Numbered from the stretch's first letter, positions 16,414-26,539 are shown. The stretch is DNA of 64,000 bases from Bacillus dicomae (GCF_006494425.1 NZ_VHIV01000004.1:1-64000), one strand, 5' to 3'. Numbers and translations are program-made. Notes: generated by a model not told the origin, from the letters alone.

Positions 16414-16437
16414 ACAGTGTTTTTTTACATTTTATAA

Positions 16438-17190
16438 CTAATAAACAGCGATTGGCCCATAAGGACCATTAATAATCTCTATTTTTGTTTCAAAAATATC
16501 TGTCAAGAGTGTTGGGTCCATAACCTCTTCTACTGTTCCAAAAGCAGCAATTTGTCCATCTTTCATAGCACAAATTTTATCAGAGTATTTGGCTGCAAAA
16601 TTTATATCATGCATAACAGTCAAAATTGTTCGTCCAAATTCATTAGCAGCACGTCTCAAATGCTCCATCATTTGAACAGAACGAGCAACATCAAGGTTAT
16701 TTAGCGGCTCGTCCAAAAGTACATACTCAGTCTCTTGGCACAATACCATCGCTACATATGCCCTTTGTCTTTGACCACCAGAAAGCTCATCTAAATATCT
16801 ATTCTCTAAATTAGTTAAATCTAGAAAGTCGATATATTTAGAAATAATAACTTCATCCTCTTTCGTTAATCTTCCCTTTGAATAAGGAAAGCGCCCAAAT
16901 CCAACTAATTGTCTAACAGTAAGCCTCGTTACAAAATGATTTTCTTGTCGCAATATAGTCAAAACTTTTGCTAAGTCTTTTGATTTGGATTCAGAAACAT
17001 CCATATTTGCTACCTGGATTTGACCTTCGTCCATATCTAAAAGTCTACCAATCATCAAAAGTGTCGTTGACTTTCCAGCGCCATTCGGTCCAATTAAAGA
17101 AGTAAAGCCTGCTTTTGGTATTTCAATATCCAAAGGTCCTATTTTTACCTTATCAGTATAGAACTTTTTAACATTATCAATTTTTATCAT
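16438..17190 (-). CDS. fatE: Iron-siderophore ABC transporter ATPase (FatE/YclP-like)
   Basis: 250-residue ATPase of a siderophore importer. Walker A GPNGAGKST (about 34-42), ABC signature LSGGQRQR, Walker B YVLLDEP followed by LNNLD, and the H-loop MHDINFA. Order and similarity of the four genes match B. subtilis yclNOPQ and B. anthracis fatBCDE, which import petrobactin. ATG overlaps the end of the preceding permease gene by four bases. Assignment to petrobactin is by family and gene order. Confidence 0.88.
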   Translation of the reverse strand: MIKIDNVKKFYTDKVKIGPLDIEIPKAGFTSLIGPNGAGKSTTLLMIGRLLDMDEGQIQVANMDVSESKSKDLAKVLTILRQENHFVTRLTVRQLVGFGRFPYSKGRLTKEDEVIISKYIDFLDLTNLENRYLDELSGGQRQRAYVAMVLCQETEYVLLDEPLNNLDVARSVQMMEHLRRAANEFGRTILTVMHDINFAAKYSDKICAMKDGQIAAFGTVEEVMDPTLLTDIFETKIEIINGPYGPIAVY

Positions 17191-18251
17191 AAAGCCCTCT
17201 TCCTTAAAACTATAGTTAAGAATATAATTCCACCAAATAATTCAATAATAACTGAAACTACACCTTGTGCATGGAATACATGATACATTAAAAAGTATGC
17301 ACTCGTCATTATTAAAAATCCTATTGCAAAAGCCATTGGGAAAATATATCTATGATCATAAGTTGACGCCGCCTGATAACTCAAAGTTGCCACTAAAAAT
17401 CCGTAGAAAGTAAGCGGCCCAATTAGAGCTGTTGAAATGGACATTAAAATAGCTACTAATACAAGCGTATAAATTACACTAGGTTGATATTTAACTCCAA
17501 AAGAAGTAGCAACATCCTTTCCTAATGACAACACATTCAAATTCTTAGAATGAGCAAAAATTAATACTGCTACAATTATGATCATAGGAATTACAACAGG
17601 AAAATAAGCAGGATCTGCATGATTAACAGAGCCAAATAATCTCGCTTGTAAAATATCAAATTCTGAAGGCGCAAGTAGTTTCCTCATGAAAGTTGACACA
17701 GAATTTAGCCCGGTACCAATAATAATTCCCACTAAAAGCATAAGTTGTAAATTCCCGTATTTACCGGAAAGTAACCATCCATAAAGTATCAAACTCATGA
17801 AGACCATAACAACGACTTGAAATAAAAATGATCCAATTCCATTAAAATTTAGTAATGCACTAGCACCAAAGAAGAATATTGTACTCGTTTGAATCGCCGA
17901 ATAAAGTGATTCGAAACCTAAAAGCGAAGGCGTAATAATTTTATTATTCGTAATAGATTGGAAAGCTACAGTCGACAAGCTATGACAAACAGCTGCAATA
18001 ATCATTGCAACAATAGCTACTATCCTTCTCTTAACAACTGGGATAAAAGAAGGTGAATCTATCGGAACTGGATTGTTATACACTAAAAGTCCATATGAAG
18101 AAAGGAGGCCTAAAGCAATCAATGTTATCAGTACAATCCAATAACGTCTTGCTTCCTTCTTAGAACGAAAAGCGCTAGCTGATCTACTTTCATTATGAAG
18201 GCTAGAATCGACTTCGACATTTTCTTTATTTCTATAATCTAATGTGATCAT
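17187..18251 (-). CDS. fatD: Iron-siderophore ABC transporter permease (FatD/YclO-like)
   Basis: 354-residue FecCD-type permease with about nine or ten transmembrane helices and the ATPase-coupling region LGKDVATSFGVKYQP. The N terminus has a ~40-residue charged cytoplasmic extension before the first helix. Overlaps both neighbours by four bases, so translation is coupled. It forms the membrane channel with FatC. Confidence 0.88.
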   Translation of the reverse strand: MITLDYRNKENVEVDSSLHNESRSASAFRSKKEARRYWIVLITLIALGLLSSYGLLVYNNPVPIDSPSFIPVVKRRIVAIVAMIIAAVCHSLSTVAFQSITNNKIITPSLLGFESLYSAIQTSTIFFFGASALLNFNGIGSFLFQVVVMVFMSLILYGWLLSGKYGNLQLMLLVGIIIGTGLNSVSTFMRKLLAPSEFDILQARLFGSVNHADPAYFPVVIPMIIIVAVLIFAHSKNLNVLSLGKDVATSFGVKYQPSVIYTLVLVAILMSISTALIGPLTFYGFLVATLSYQAASTYDHRYIFPMAFAIGFLIMTSAYFLMYHVFHAQGVVSVIIELFGGIIFLTIVLRKRAL

Positions 18252-19264
18252 CGTAGCCTCCTTGGTTTTCTTTTTCTCAATAAAATAGTAATAAACACGA
18301 CTGCTCCCACTGATGCAAGTATTAAAGAAACAGGTAATTCAAAAGGCTTTATAATTGTTCGAGAAATGATGTCACAGGTAGTTATTGTCCCCATTCCGAT
18401 CACACACACCCAAGGTAAATTACTCCTAAGGTCATCCCCTCTAAACATGGAAACAATGTTTGGAACAATTAACCCCAAGAAAGGTAAGTTTCCAATAACA
18501 GCTGCAACAATTCCAACTGCAACAGAGATAAGAGCAGTCCCAAAAAGAACAATTCGATTGTAATTAACTCCAAGGCTTGTTGCGACATCTTCTCCTAGTC
18601 CAGCTAAAGTCAATCTATTCGCATACATAAAAATAAGCAAAGTAACGATAACAATCAGCCATAAATATTCGTATCTTCCTACCTGAATGTTAGCAAATGA
18701 ACCTACAAACCAAGTTTCAATACTTTGCGTCATTTGAAAAAGGAGTCCCAAAAAAGTAGACACTGCAGAAATAACTGCTCCAAGCATCAATCCAATAATC
18801 GGAACAATTAAAGACGAACGAAGCTTAACTCTTCTTAAAAATAGAAAGAAAATCATAGTTCCTATAAAAGAAAAAATGATTGCACCAGTCATTCTTTGCA
18901 CTAAAGTCGGGGCAGGAAATAGTAAATACACAAAAAGCAGGCCTAAGCCTGACCATTCAATAGTCCCCGTTGTAGTAGGTTCGACAAAACGGTTTTGTGT
19001 AATGAGTTGCATGACGAGCCCTGCCATCGCCATCGCAGCTCCAGTAAGCATTAATGCAACTGTTCTCGGAACACGAGTGATGAAAAACATCTCCATTCCG
19101 TCCTCTTGTCCACGTATATCATAAACTCCAGTAAACAGTGATATAATCCCTAAAATTATAACAACTATAACTGCTATTATAAAAGGTTTTGTCCATATTT
19201 TATTTTGATTATAAAACTGGGGTTGAGAAATATTCTCAACCCTAGAACTCATATTTTTTGACAC
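18248..19264 (-). CDS. fatC: Iron-siderophore ABC transporter permease (FatC/YclN-like)
   Basis: 338-residue FecCD-type permease, about ten helices, with coupling motif LGEDVATSLGVNYNR and family helices MAMAGLVMQLITQNRFVEPTTTG and NLPFLGLIVPNIV. Start is GTG 19264, nine bases after AAGGGG; ATG four codons later is an alternative. Nineteen bases after fatB in the same operon. Confidence 0.88.
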   Translation of the reverse strand: MSKNMSSRVENISQPQFYNQNKIWTKPFIIAVIVVIILGIISLFTGVYDIRGQEDGMEMFFITRVPRTVALMLTGAAMAMAGLVMQLITQNRFVEPTTTGTIEWSGLGLLFVYLLFPAPTLVQRMTGAIIFSFIGTMIFFLFLRRVKLRSSLIVPIIGLMLGAVISAVSTFLGLLFQMTQSIETWFVGSFANIQVGRYEYLWLIVIVTLLIFMYANRLTLAGLGEDVATSLGVNYNRIVLFGTALISVAVGIVAAVIGNLPFLGLIVPNIVSMFRGDDLRSNLPWVCVIGMGTITTCDIISRTIIKPFELPVSLILASVGAVVFITILLRKRKPRRLR

Positions 19265-19283
19265 TGTTTCGTACCCCTTTACA

Positions 19284-20300
19284 CTACTTAGCTAAAGTTT
19301 TTGCAAGGTTTCCAAATAACTCTATATAAGTCTGAATTGATTCATTTGTGTAAGTATCTGCTGGTGCATAAATAACTTGTTTTTTAGAAACAGCAGTTGT
19401 GTTTTGAAGAGCTGGTGATTTAGAAATAACATCCTGAGCAGGAGCTGACTTAGCTGCATCAGATGTTGCAGCATCACGATCTAATACGAAAAGCCAATCA
19501 GGATTTGTTTGTGCGATAGCTTCAACAGAAACGTCATCACCTTTATGACCTGCAGTAGAATTCGAAACTTCTAATGCTGGAGTCCAACCGAAAATTTCAT
19601 ACATAGGTCCCCAAACGCGACCAGAGTGAGGAGCTGCAAAGCCAATATTCCCACCAGTAACGATAACACTCATAACTTTATCTTTTCCGTTATAAGCAGA
19701 TTTTGCTTTTTCAATAGATTTATCAAAATCAGCTACTAATTGTTTAGCTTCTTTATCTTTAGCAAAGATTTTTCCTAAAGTAGTTGTAGAATCTTTAAGT
19801 CCTTTTACTAAGTTTTCTCCAGGCTTAGTAGCCTTCTCAGAAACATCAAAATTAAGATCAATAACAGCTGCATTTGGTACTAATTTTTTGATTTCTTCGT
19901 AATGGTCAGCAAATCTTTGACCAACAATTACAAGGTCAGGGTTTGCCGCTGCAATAATTTCAAGATTTGGTTCACGGTGATTCCCAATATTTTGAACTTT
20001 TTCATCCTTTTTATATGCTGAATCAGCAGGCATAATATCCTTTGGAGCAGCCGCTAATTTAATTCCCCAATCAGCTAAAGTTTCAAAAGTTCTATTATCT
20101 AAAGCAACTACATTCTTTGGATTTACAGGAACAGTAACTTTTCCATGCGCATCAGTGATTTCAACCGTTTTTGGCTTATCACTACCATTATCTTTATTAT
20201 TAGCCTTCGAAGTTTCTTTACCTGAATCTGAGCAAGCTACTAACATTAATGTGAAAATTGCTAGAATACTTACTAATTTTAAAAGCATAGTTTTTTTCAT
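19284..20300 (-). CDS. fatB: Petrobactin-type siderophore-binding lipoprotein (FatB/YclQ-like)
   Basis: 338 residues. Lipoprotein signal with the modified Cys at about 23 (LVAC), a charged linker, then a class III periplasmic-binding fold of the iron-siderophore type (VVALDNRTFETLADWGI, PNLEIIAAANPDLVIVGQRFADHYEEI). It captures ferric petrobactin at the outer face of the membrane by homology. ATG 20300 follows AAGGAG; the longer frame to 20348 lacks an SD. First gene of the operon, with a Fur box upstream. Confidence 0.88.
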   Translation of the reverse strand: MKKTMLLKLVSILAIFTLMLVACSDSGKETSKANNKDNGSDKPKTVEITDAHGKVTVPVNPKNVVALDNRTFETLADWGIKLAAAPKDIMPADSAYKKDEKVQNIGNHREPNLEIIAAANPDLVIVGQRFADHYEEIKKLVPNAAVIDLNFDVSEKATKPGENLVKGLKDSTTTLGKIFAKDKEAKQLVADFDKSIEKAKSAYNGKDKVMSVIVTGGNIGFAAPHSGRVWGPMYEIFGWTPALEVSNSTAGHKGDDVSVEAIAQTNPDWLFVLDRDAATSDAAKSAPAQDVISKSPALQNTTAVSKKQVIYAPADTYTNESIQTYIELFGNLAKTLAK

Positions 20301-20390
20301 ACGTATACTCCTTATTATGTAATTTAGTTCGAAAATGATAAAGTTCATAGATTAAATTAGATAGTAACTTTTATGCATCTAAATTGCTAT

Positions 20391-20405
20391 TGATAATCAT
20401 TTTCA
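20391..20405 (-). promoter_or_regulatory. Fur box of the fat operon
   Basis: TGATAATCATTTTCA matches the Bacillus 7-1-7 Fur consensus (TGATAATNATTATCA) with one mismatch and lies 91 bases upstream of fatB. Iron-repletion repression is expected. Confidence 0.88.
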
Positions 20406-20641
20406 TTTGAACATCCTGATAATAAGTATAGTCATTAATTCTGTGAAAATCTTGTGAATGGTGTGAGTTAATAAAATTAAAAATAAATTAGATACGGTCT
20501 CAACTCATGCGCACCAGATCCATCCCCCACACCTTATAAAGCATGATTTCTACTGCAAAAAATGACCATTTCCTGATAGCAATTTTTTATAGTTTCTGTC
20601 TTTTCATATTTCACAGGAACTACTTTATTATCTTATTTGTA
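20406..20641. other. Intergenic region between the fat operon and the response regulator gene
   Basis: AT-rich, no frame and no clear terminator for the upstream response regulator. The promoter of fatB should overlap its 3' side as listed here. Confidence 0.4.
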
Positions 20642-21319
20642 TCATTCAACCATTGAATAGCCTCTGCCATGTATCGTTTGAATGTATCTATCTTTCTTCT
20701 CACACTTTAACTTTTTTCTTACATATCCAATATATAAGTCTACTACATTTGGATTCACTACTACGTTATATCCCCAAACCTGATTCAAAAGCATTTCACG
20801 GCTCAATATTGTGTTTTTATTCTTGATTAAAAATACAAGTAAATCATACTCACGCTTAGTAAGCGCGAGATTTTCACTACCTTTTTTCACAATATTGCTA
20901 GATGCATCAACAAAGAGATCTTTAAACTGATAAAAGGTTGTCTCATTTTGCTGATTACAGTCACTTCTCCTTAAAATAGCTTGAACTCTTGCTACTAATT
21001 CTTCTTTCGCAAATGGTTTTCTTATATAGTCATCTGCTCCTGCTTGTAACCCTGCTACGCAATCCTCGCTAGAAACATTGTCGGTCACAATAATGATCGG
21101 TGTCGTTTTAACCAATCTTATTTGTCTACAAATTTCTGGTCCAGATATGCTTAATGAATCCCAATCTAATATGATAATATCCCAATCTTGTTCATATATT
21201 ATATTTAAACCTTCGTTTTCATTGTGAAGTTTTAAAATGAAATGGCCTTCTTCCGTTAAACCGCTTACGATTTTCTTTGCTAAAGACCGTTCATTCTTAA
21301 TTACTAACACCTGCCTCAC
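20642..21319 (-). CDS. Orphan OmpR-family response regulator with degenerate receiver
   Basis: 225 residues: receiver (1-115) plus OmpR/PhoB winged helix (about 130-225; LTKREYDLLVFLIKNKNTILSREMLLNQVWGY). Asp52 (IIILDWD) aligns with the phosphorylated aspartate, and the Thr (IVTDN) and Lys (IRKPF) are kept. But the usual acidic pair after the first strand is Lys8-Asn9 (VLVIKNE). That pair normally binds magnesium, so ordinary phosphorylation may be impaired. No histidine kinase is adjacent. Start GTG follows AGAGGTGA at seven bases. Confidence 0.88.
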   Translation of the reverse strand: MRQVLVIKNERSLAKKIVSGLTEEGHFILKLHNENEGLNIIYEQDWDIIILDWDSLSISGPEICRQIRLVKTTPIIIVTDNVSSEDCVAGLQAGADDYIRKPFAKEELVARVQAILRRSDCNQQNETTFYQFKDLFVDASSNIVKKGSENLALTKREYDLLVFLIKNKNTILSREMLLNQVWGYNVVVNPNVVDLYIGYVRKKLKCEKKDRYIQTIHGRGYSMVE

Positions 21320-21439
21320 CGATGGTTCACCTCTACTTCAATATAACTTAGTTAAATCTTAAATTCCTAAAAAATCCATTAAAACAGCTTATTAGGAGAA
21401 CTCTATATAATCTTACAATAGGTATGGATAAAAACACAA

Positions 21440-21575
21440 AACATATTAACATTTGAATAAAATGATTTTACTAATAGAAACTCACCAATCCGGCGTTTAC
21501 GAGCAGCTATAGTATCTACCTGCTTATCATCCATAACCATTTCTTCATTTTCTGTTTCAGGGGTACTGCCTCATC
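21440..21575 (-). pseudogene. Possible coding remnant downstream of ssrA
   Basis: On the minus strand the stretch 21425-21566 reads open with a coding-like peptide (PETENEEMVMDDKQVDTIAA then RKRRIGEFL), but it has no SD, no plausible start and degenerates downstream. It may be the remains of a small gene; not recognised. The rest of 21320-21688 shows only a stem-loop. Confidence 0.25.
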
Positions 21576-21610
21576 CCTATCAACTTAAGTATTTTATAAA
21601 AGCACAAAAC

Positions 21611-21655
21611 AAAAAGAACCATAACCTCACCAAACTGGCAAAATTATGGTTCATA
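21611..21655 (-). terminator. Second terminator downstream of ssrA
   Basis: Minus-strand stem GAACCATAA/TTATGGTTC followed by TTTTTGTTTTG. It lies about 10 bp beyond the first ssrA terminator. Confidence 0.6.
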
Positions 21656-21663
21656 TCACACAA

Positions 21664-21694
21664 AATAAAAAAACCACCAAATATGTATTGGTGG
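21664..21694 (-). terminator. Terminator of ssrA
   Basis: Minus-strand CCACCA(A)/TTGGTGG stem using the CCA end of the tmRNA, followed by seven T residues. Confidence 0.75.
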
Positions 21695-22043
21695 AGACGG
21701 TGGGAGTCGAACCCACGTCCAAAAATATCGGCACTTAAGCTTCTACGAGTGTAGTCGATATATTAGCATTTCGCGAACTCTTCGGCCTATCGACAGGCTT
21801 CCAAGTTGCTAGTCTGGTTGTTCTCTTCCTTTGTCCTCAGACGGCGAACTCCGGCGTAGTCCACTTAGTTTGAGTCCCTTACCCTACCACATGGACGATG
21901 GAGGGAGGAACCTTTAGTGCAATTAAGCAGCTAAAGAAAGATTGTTTTGTTTGCCAATTATAGGCTTTGACGTTTTAACGAGGCCGATCCCCTCGACTCG
22001 CAACCTAAGCTCGAACTATCCCTGTCGAATCCGTAACGTCCCC
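21689..22043 (-). ncRNA. ssrA: Transfer-messenger RNA (tmRNA)
   Basis: Rescues ribosomes stalled on broken mRNA and tags the product for proteolysis, together with SmpB. The minus strand begins GGGGACGTTACGGATTCGAC (22043) and ends with the T-arm GTGGGTTCGACTCCCAC and encoded CCA (21689), the tRNA-Ala-like half. The internal frame reads GKQNNLSLAA then TAA, so the full tag is AGKQNNLSLAA, as in the B. cereus/anthracis group. Length 355 nt. Confidence 0.97.
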
Positions 22044-22169
22044 ATGATAAAAATGGAGCATACGAAGAAAATATCGTGATAGCTACTAAGAGCTGTTTTT
22101 CAATGTGCAACAATCTTACATAAGTTATTATAACATACGCGCGCCGTTTTACAAATGTAAAAATCTGTA

Positions 22170-22637
22170 TTACATCTTTTGACGATCACGGAACGCGCGT
22201 GCAATTTCACGTTTCGCTTCTTTCTCTTTTAAATCGTGACGTTTATCAAATTGTTTCTTACCTTTTGCTAAACCAAGTGCCATCTTTGCAAATCCATTTT
22301 TCAAATAGATTCTAAGTGGAACTAATGCATAACCTGTTTCTTTTGCAGCTCCCGCTAGTTTATCAATTTCTTTTTTATGAAGAAGTAATTTTCTCGTACG
22401 AAGTGGATCATGGTTGAAACGATTCCCTTGTTCGTACGTATTAATATGCATATTATGAACCCATACTTCACCATTATGTACACGTGCAAACGCATCTTTC
22501 AAGTTTACGCGACCAGCGCGAATCGACTTAATTTCCGTTCCTTGAAGGACAAGCCCTGCTTCGTATGTCTCTTCGATGAAATAATCATGAAATGCTTTTT
22601 TATTTTGTGCAATAACCTTACCTGAACCTTTTGGCAT
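22170..22637 (-). CDS. smpB: SsrA-binding protein
   Basis: 155-residue tmRNA partner that loads the tmRNA into the ribosomal A site. Family features: [33 protein letters not shown] at the N terminus and the basic tail [27 protein letters not shown] 22637 follows GAGGAGGG; the longer frame upstream has no support. It sits next to ssrA and after rnr, the usual Bacillus order. Confidence 0.97.
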   Translation of the reverse strand: MPKGSGKVIAQNKKAFHDYFIEETYEAGLVLQGTEIKSIRAGRVNLKDAFARVHNGEVWVHNMHINTYEQGNRFNHDPLRTRKLLLHKKEIDKLAGAAKETGYALVPLRIYLKNGFAKMALGLAKGKKQFDKRHDLKEKEAKREIARAFRDRQKM

Positions 22638-22675
22638 ATAACGTCCCTCCTCTATTTTTACTATTGTAACAAATG

Positions 22676-22713
22676 TTATAAAAAAGCGAAAGTGGCTCGC
22701 TCTCAAGCCACCA
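22676..22713 (-). terminator. Stem-loop upstream of smpB
   Basis: Minus-strand GTGGCT...AGCCAC hairpin followed by TTTCGCTTTTTT, between rnr and smpB; second of two tandem terminator-like structures. Confidence 0.6.
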
Positions 22714-22727
22714 AGAAAAAAGAAAAA

Positions 22728-22753
22728 GCCCCGCTTTTATCAAAGCGAAGCCA
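22728..22753 (-). terminator. Terminator of rnr
   Basis: Minus-strand GCTTCGCTTT/AAAGCGGGGC stem with GATA loop followed by TTTTTC, just after the rnr stop. Confidence 0.75.
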
Positions 22754-22761
22754 TCCTTTTC

Positions 22762-25206
22762 TTACTTACGCTTTTTCTTTTTCTTCTTGAATCCTGGTAC
22801 ATTTTCGAAGAATGCTTTTTTCTTCTTACCGTTACCATCTTTTTTACCTGGCTGGCTAGCAGACGTGGATGTGGATGCGGATGCAGATCCTCTTCCTTTG
22901 CCTGTACCTTTACCTTTGCCACCACGGTCAAATTTTCTTCCTGTGCCACGCTCTCCGCCGCGCTCATTACTGCGCTCGCTACGTCCACCGCGTTTTTTTC
23001 TGCCCGTTCTTGGCTGCTCGATAACGACCGGACGGTCTTTGAACTTACGACGAGGTGTACCTTTCATGCCAACGATTTCAAAGTCAATTGCACGCTCATC
23101 TTTGTTTACGTTAATAACACGAATTGTAATTTCGTCACCGATACGGAATACGTTACCTGTACGTTCTCCGATCATTGCGAAATGCTGCTCATCATAACGG
23201 TAGTAATCATCCGTTAAATAGCTAACATGTACAAGGCCTTCAATTGTATTTGGAAGCTCTACGAATAAACCAAAGTTTGTTACAGAGCTAATCATACCGT
23301 CATACTCTTCGCCGATCTTATCAACCATATACTCTGCTTTTTTCATTTCATCTGTTTCACGTTCTGCTTCAACAGCACGACGCTCCATATTAGAAGAGTG
23401 CTCTGCAATCTCAGGTAATTGTTCACGCCATTTCGCTTGTGTTTCATTGTCGACTTTACCGTTAATGATATATTCACGAATTAATCGATGAACAATCGTA
23501 TCTGGGTAACGACGAATTGGTGATGTGAAATGTGTGTAGAACTCAGTTGATAAACCGAAATGTCCTAAGCTATCCGAATCATAACGAGCTTGCTTCATTG
23601 AACGAAGCATAACTGTCGAGATTACTACTTCTTCTGGTTGTCCTTGAACCATTTCAAGAATTTGTTGCAGCGCACGAGGATGTATTTCATTCGCACGTCC
23701 TTTTACTGCATATCCGAAGTTTGTTACAAACTCGAAGAAACGCTCAAGCTTATCTTCTTTCGGATCTTCATGGACACGATACATAAATGGTACGTTCATC
23801 CAGTGGAAGTGCTCTGCTACTGTTTCATTCGCAACAAGCATAAATTCTTCGATCAATTTCTCTGATACTGAACGATCACGCATAACAACATCGGTCGGTT
23901 TTCCTTCTTCATCTACTAATACTTTCGCTTCTTTAAAGTCAAAGTCGATTGCACCGCGGCGCATACGTTTTTCACGTAAAATTTGTGCTAATTGACCCAT
24001 TTCTTTAAACATCGGTACTAACGGTTCATAGCGCTTGATTAATTCTTCGTCCTCATCTTCTAAAATGCTTCTTACGTCAGCATACGTCATACGCTCTGTC
24101 GTTTTAATTACACTTTGGAAAATCTCGTGCTTTACAACGTCACCTAAATTGTTAATTTCCATTTCACAAGATAACGTCAGACGGTCTACTTTCGGATTTA
24201 ATGAACAAATACCGTTAGATAGACGATGCGGAATCATCGGAATTACACGGTCAACAAGATACACACTCGTCGCCCTTTCCGCTGCTTCTACATCAATTGG
24301 AGAACCTTCTTGAACGTAATGACTTACATCCGCAATATGAACGCCAAGCTTATAGTTACCGTTCTCGAGCTTCGTTACTGTAACAGCGTCATCTAAATCT
24401 TTCGCGTCTGCACCGTCAATTGTTACGATCATTTGGTCACGCAGATCACGGCGATCTTTTAAATCTTCTTCTGAAATCGTTTCTGGTACACTGTTTGCGT
24501 GCTCCATCACTTCTTCAGGGAACGCTAAAGGCAAGTGATGTTTATGAATGACAGATAAAATATCTACTCCTGGGTCATTTTTATGACCTAGAATTTGAAT
24601 AACTTCACCTTCTGCACTTAAACGATTCTCTGGATAGCTCGTAATTTTCACAACTACTTTATGACCTTCTACAGCACCCATTGATGCACTTTTCAATACG
24701 AAAATGTCACTCGTCCAGCGCTTATTGTCAGGTATAACAAATCCAAAGTTTTTCGATTCTGTATATGTACCAACTAGTTCTTTCGTTCCACGCTCTAAAA
24801 TGCGTACAATGGAACCTTCTTGACGCGAACCACTCGATTGAGAACTAAGGCGTGCTAATACTGTATCGCCATGTAGTGCACCGTTTAACTCTGTAGGCGG
24901 GATGAAAAGATCATCATCTCCTGTTTTCTTCTCGTCTGGTACAACGAATGCAAAGCCACGTGCATGTCCAATTAACTTACCACGTACTAAATTCATTTTT
25001 TCAGGCAGACCGTAACGGTTGCTACGAGTACGAATAATAAGTCCCTTCTCTTCCATCATTACAAGTGCCTTTACAAAATCTTTAAAGCCCTCAGAACCTT
25101 CAATTCCAAATGCCTCTTCTAACTCTTGTATCGTTAGCGGTTTATACGCTTCTTCTCTCATAAATAATAACAACTTATCAATATGTTCTTGTATGATTTC
25201 TTCCAA
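22762..25206 (-). CDS. rnr: Ribonuclease R
   Basis: 3'-5' exoribonuclease that degrades structured RNA and works with tmRNA-SmpB in clearing defective mRNA. 814 residues: an N-terminal winged helix (1-70), cold-shock domains, RNB catalytic domain with the metal-binding aspartates in [14 protein letters not shown] (about 267-280), an S1 domain ([22 protein letters not shown]), and a long low-complexity basic tail rich in Arg, Gly and Lys from about 710. TTG start follows a perfect AAAGGAGG at ten bases. Confidence 0.97.
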   Translation of the reverse strand: MEEIIQEHIDKLLLFMREEAYKPLTIQELEEAFGIEGSEGFKDFVKALVMMEEKGLIIRTRSNRYGLPEKMNLVRGKLIGHARGFAFVVPDEKKTGDDDLFIPPTELNGALHGDTVLARLSSQSSGSRQEGSIVRILERGTKELVGTYTESKNFGFVIPDNKRWTSDIFVLKSASMGAVEGHKVVVKITSYPENRLSAEGEVIQILGHKNDPGVDILSVIHKHHLPLAFPEEVMEHANSVPETISEEDLKDRRDLRDQMIVTIDGADAKDLDDAVTVTKLENGNYKLGVHIADVSHYVQEGSPIDVEAAERATSVYLVDRVIPMIPHRLSNGICSLNPKVDRLTLSCEMEINNLGDVVKHEIFQSVIKTTERMTYADVRSILEDEDEELIKRYEPLVPMFKEMGQLAQILREKRMRRGAIDFDFKEAKVLVDEEGKPTDVVMRDRSVSEKLIEEFMLVANETVAEHFHWMNVPFMYRVHEDPKEDKLERFFEFVTNFGYAVKGRANEIHPRALQQILEMVQGQPEEVVISTVMLRSMKQARYDSDSLGHFGLSTEFYTHFTSPIRRYPDTIVHRLIREYIINGKVDNETQAKWREQLPEIAEHSSNMERRAVEAERETDEMKKAEYMVDKIGEEYDGMISSVTNFGLFVELPNTIEGLVHVSYLTDDYYRYDEQHFAMIGERTGNVFRIGDEITIRVINVNKDERAIDFEIVGMKGTPRRKFKDRPVVIEQPRTGRKKRGGRSERSNERGGERGTGRKFDRGGKGKGTGKGRGSASASTSTSASQPGKKDGNGKKKKAFFENVPGFKKKKKKRK

Positions 25207-25330
25207 GCAGAAATACCTCCTTTAAAACCTTATATTATTTAGTGTATCCGAAAGATGGGGGATGTATAAAGCGAAACTTCAATACTCCCCTTATGATTTT
25301 TACAGTTTTCACAAAAAATTCCTTATGAAA

Positions 25331-25365
25331 AAAAGAGGCAACTAGATCTTACCAATCTAGTTGCT
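25331..25365 (-). terminator. Terminator of the carboxylesterase gene
   Basis: Minus-strand GCAACTAGATT/ATCTAGTTGC stem then CTCTTTTTTTC; the stem overlaps the last codons of the gene. Confidence 0.85.
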
Positions 25366-26092
25366 CCAAGAAGTTATATACATCCTCATGTAGCTCGTCA
25401 CGTTGCTTATCAAGTGTAATGACATGCGTAGAGTCTTCATACCATTTAATGTCTTTTAACGTTGATTCTACACCGTTATAAATAATGTTCGCACTATCAG
25501 TATTAATCATTTCATCATGACGCGCTTGTACAACAAAAGTCGGTGCATAAATCATGTCCACATTGTTACGCACGTCAGCAATTAATTGTTGTAATGCTTT
25601 TAATGTATTCATCGGTGTCTTTTGGAATTCCAACATTTCTTGTTCAATTTGCTCTGGTGATTTTTGCTCACGCTTTTTATATTCGCGGGCGTATGCCAAT
25701 ATACCTTGGTACATCGTTTCTTCACTCTTAATATACATCGGTGCACACATTGGTACTACCCCTAAAACCGGTACTGTATAACCTAATTTTAGAGAAAATA
25801 CTCCACCAAGTGACAATCCAACAACAGCAATTTTCTCAAAACCTTTATCTTTTAAAAGCTGATATGCCTCCGTTACATCTTGCCACCAATCTTCAGGACC
25901 TGTATGAACAAGCTCTTCTGGTGGTACACCGTGCCCTTTATAAATTGGCGCATGACAAGTGTAGCCTTTCTTTTCTAAGAAACGCCCTAACATACGTACA
26001 TCAGCTGAGTTTCCTGTGAATCCATGTAGTAATAAAACAGCGCGGTCTCCACCCTCAAATGTAAATGGTTTCGGAGATGCTAATTTCATCAT
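25349..26092 (-). CDS. est: Carboxylesterase, Est30-like alpha/beta hydrolase
   Basis: 247-residue serine hydrolase of short acyl esters, very similar in layout to the Geobacillus Est30 family. Oxyanion region LLLHGFTG (20-27), nucleophile elbow GLSLGG with Ser94, catalytic Asp in QARHDEMI and the terminal His in DSTHVITLD. Cytoplasmic, no signal peptide. ATGATG start after GAGGAGAAG. It lies between secG and rnr, as in related bacilli. Confidence 0.93.
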   Translation of the reverse strand: MMKLASPKPFTFEGGDRAVLLLHGFTGNSADVRMLGRFLEKKGYTCHAPIYKGHGVPPEELVHTGPEDWWQDVTEAYQLLKDKGFEKIAVVGLSLGGVFSLKLGYTVPVLGVVPMCAPMYIKSEETMYQGILAYAREYKKREQKSPEQIEQEMLEFQKTPMNTLKALQQLIADVRNNVDMIYAPTFVVQARHDEMINTDSANIIYNGVESTLKDIKWYEDSTHVITLDKQRDELHEDVYNFLEQLDW

Positions 26093-26202
26093 GTACTTCT
26101 CCTCTTTCTCTTCTGTAATCTAGTCGTATTCTTTCTATGTCTAGTGTACCATATTTACATTTCTATAATCTAATTAGAAACTTTTTTCAAATAGCAAAAT
26201 AA

Positions 26203-26247
26203 AAAAAGAAGAACCATTAGTACCATTCACTAACGCTTCTTCTTTCA
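26203..26247 (-). terminator. Terminator of secG
   Basis: Minus-strand GAAGAAGCGTTAGT.../...ACTAATGGTTCTTC stem with several mismatches followed by TTTTTTTATTTT, immediately after the secG stop. Confidence 0.75.
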
Positions 26248-26250
26248 ATT

Positions 26251-26484
26251 TTATAAATTGAAGTACGTAACACCAATTGTTAATACAAAGAACAATACAG
26301 CTAAAACAATTGTAATACGGTTTAATACCGCTTCAATTCCACGTGCCTTTTGCTTACCAAATAATTGCTCCGCACCGCCTGAAATTGCACCTGAAAGGCC
26401 TGAGCTATTACTAGATTGCATAAGTACCATAACAATCATTAAAATCGATACAATAATAAGTAAAACTGATAATAACGTATGCAC
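26251..26484 (-). CDS. secG: Preprotein translocase subunit SecG
   Basis: 77-residue auxiliary subunit of the SecYEG channel. Two transmembrane helices flank the conserved [24 protein letters not shown] loop. GTG start nine bases after AGGAGG. Single-gene unit with its own terminator. Confidence 0.96.
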   Translation of the reverse strand: MHTLLSVLLIIVSILMIVMVLMQSSNSSGLSGAISGGAEQLFGKQKARGIEAVLNRITIVLAVLFFVLTIGVTYFNL

Positions 26485-26539
26485 TTGGCGTACCTCCTAC
26501 AAAGATTCAGTTATTGTAACTGTAGCATAAATCCTATAG

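Noticed and set aside
21689-22043. Phage or island integrated at ssrA
   Set aside because: No integrase, no duplicated tmRNA 3' end and a normal smpB-rnr neighbourhood; only a weak coding remnant is present downstream.
22787-23197. Plus-strand frame of 136 codons opposite the 3' part of rnr
   Set aside because: Repetitive Leu/Pro/Arg composition reflects the low-complexity basic tail of RNase R read backwards; no SD or family motif.
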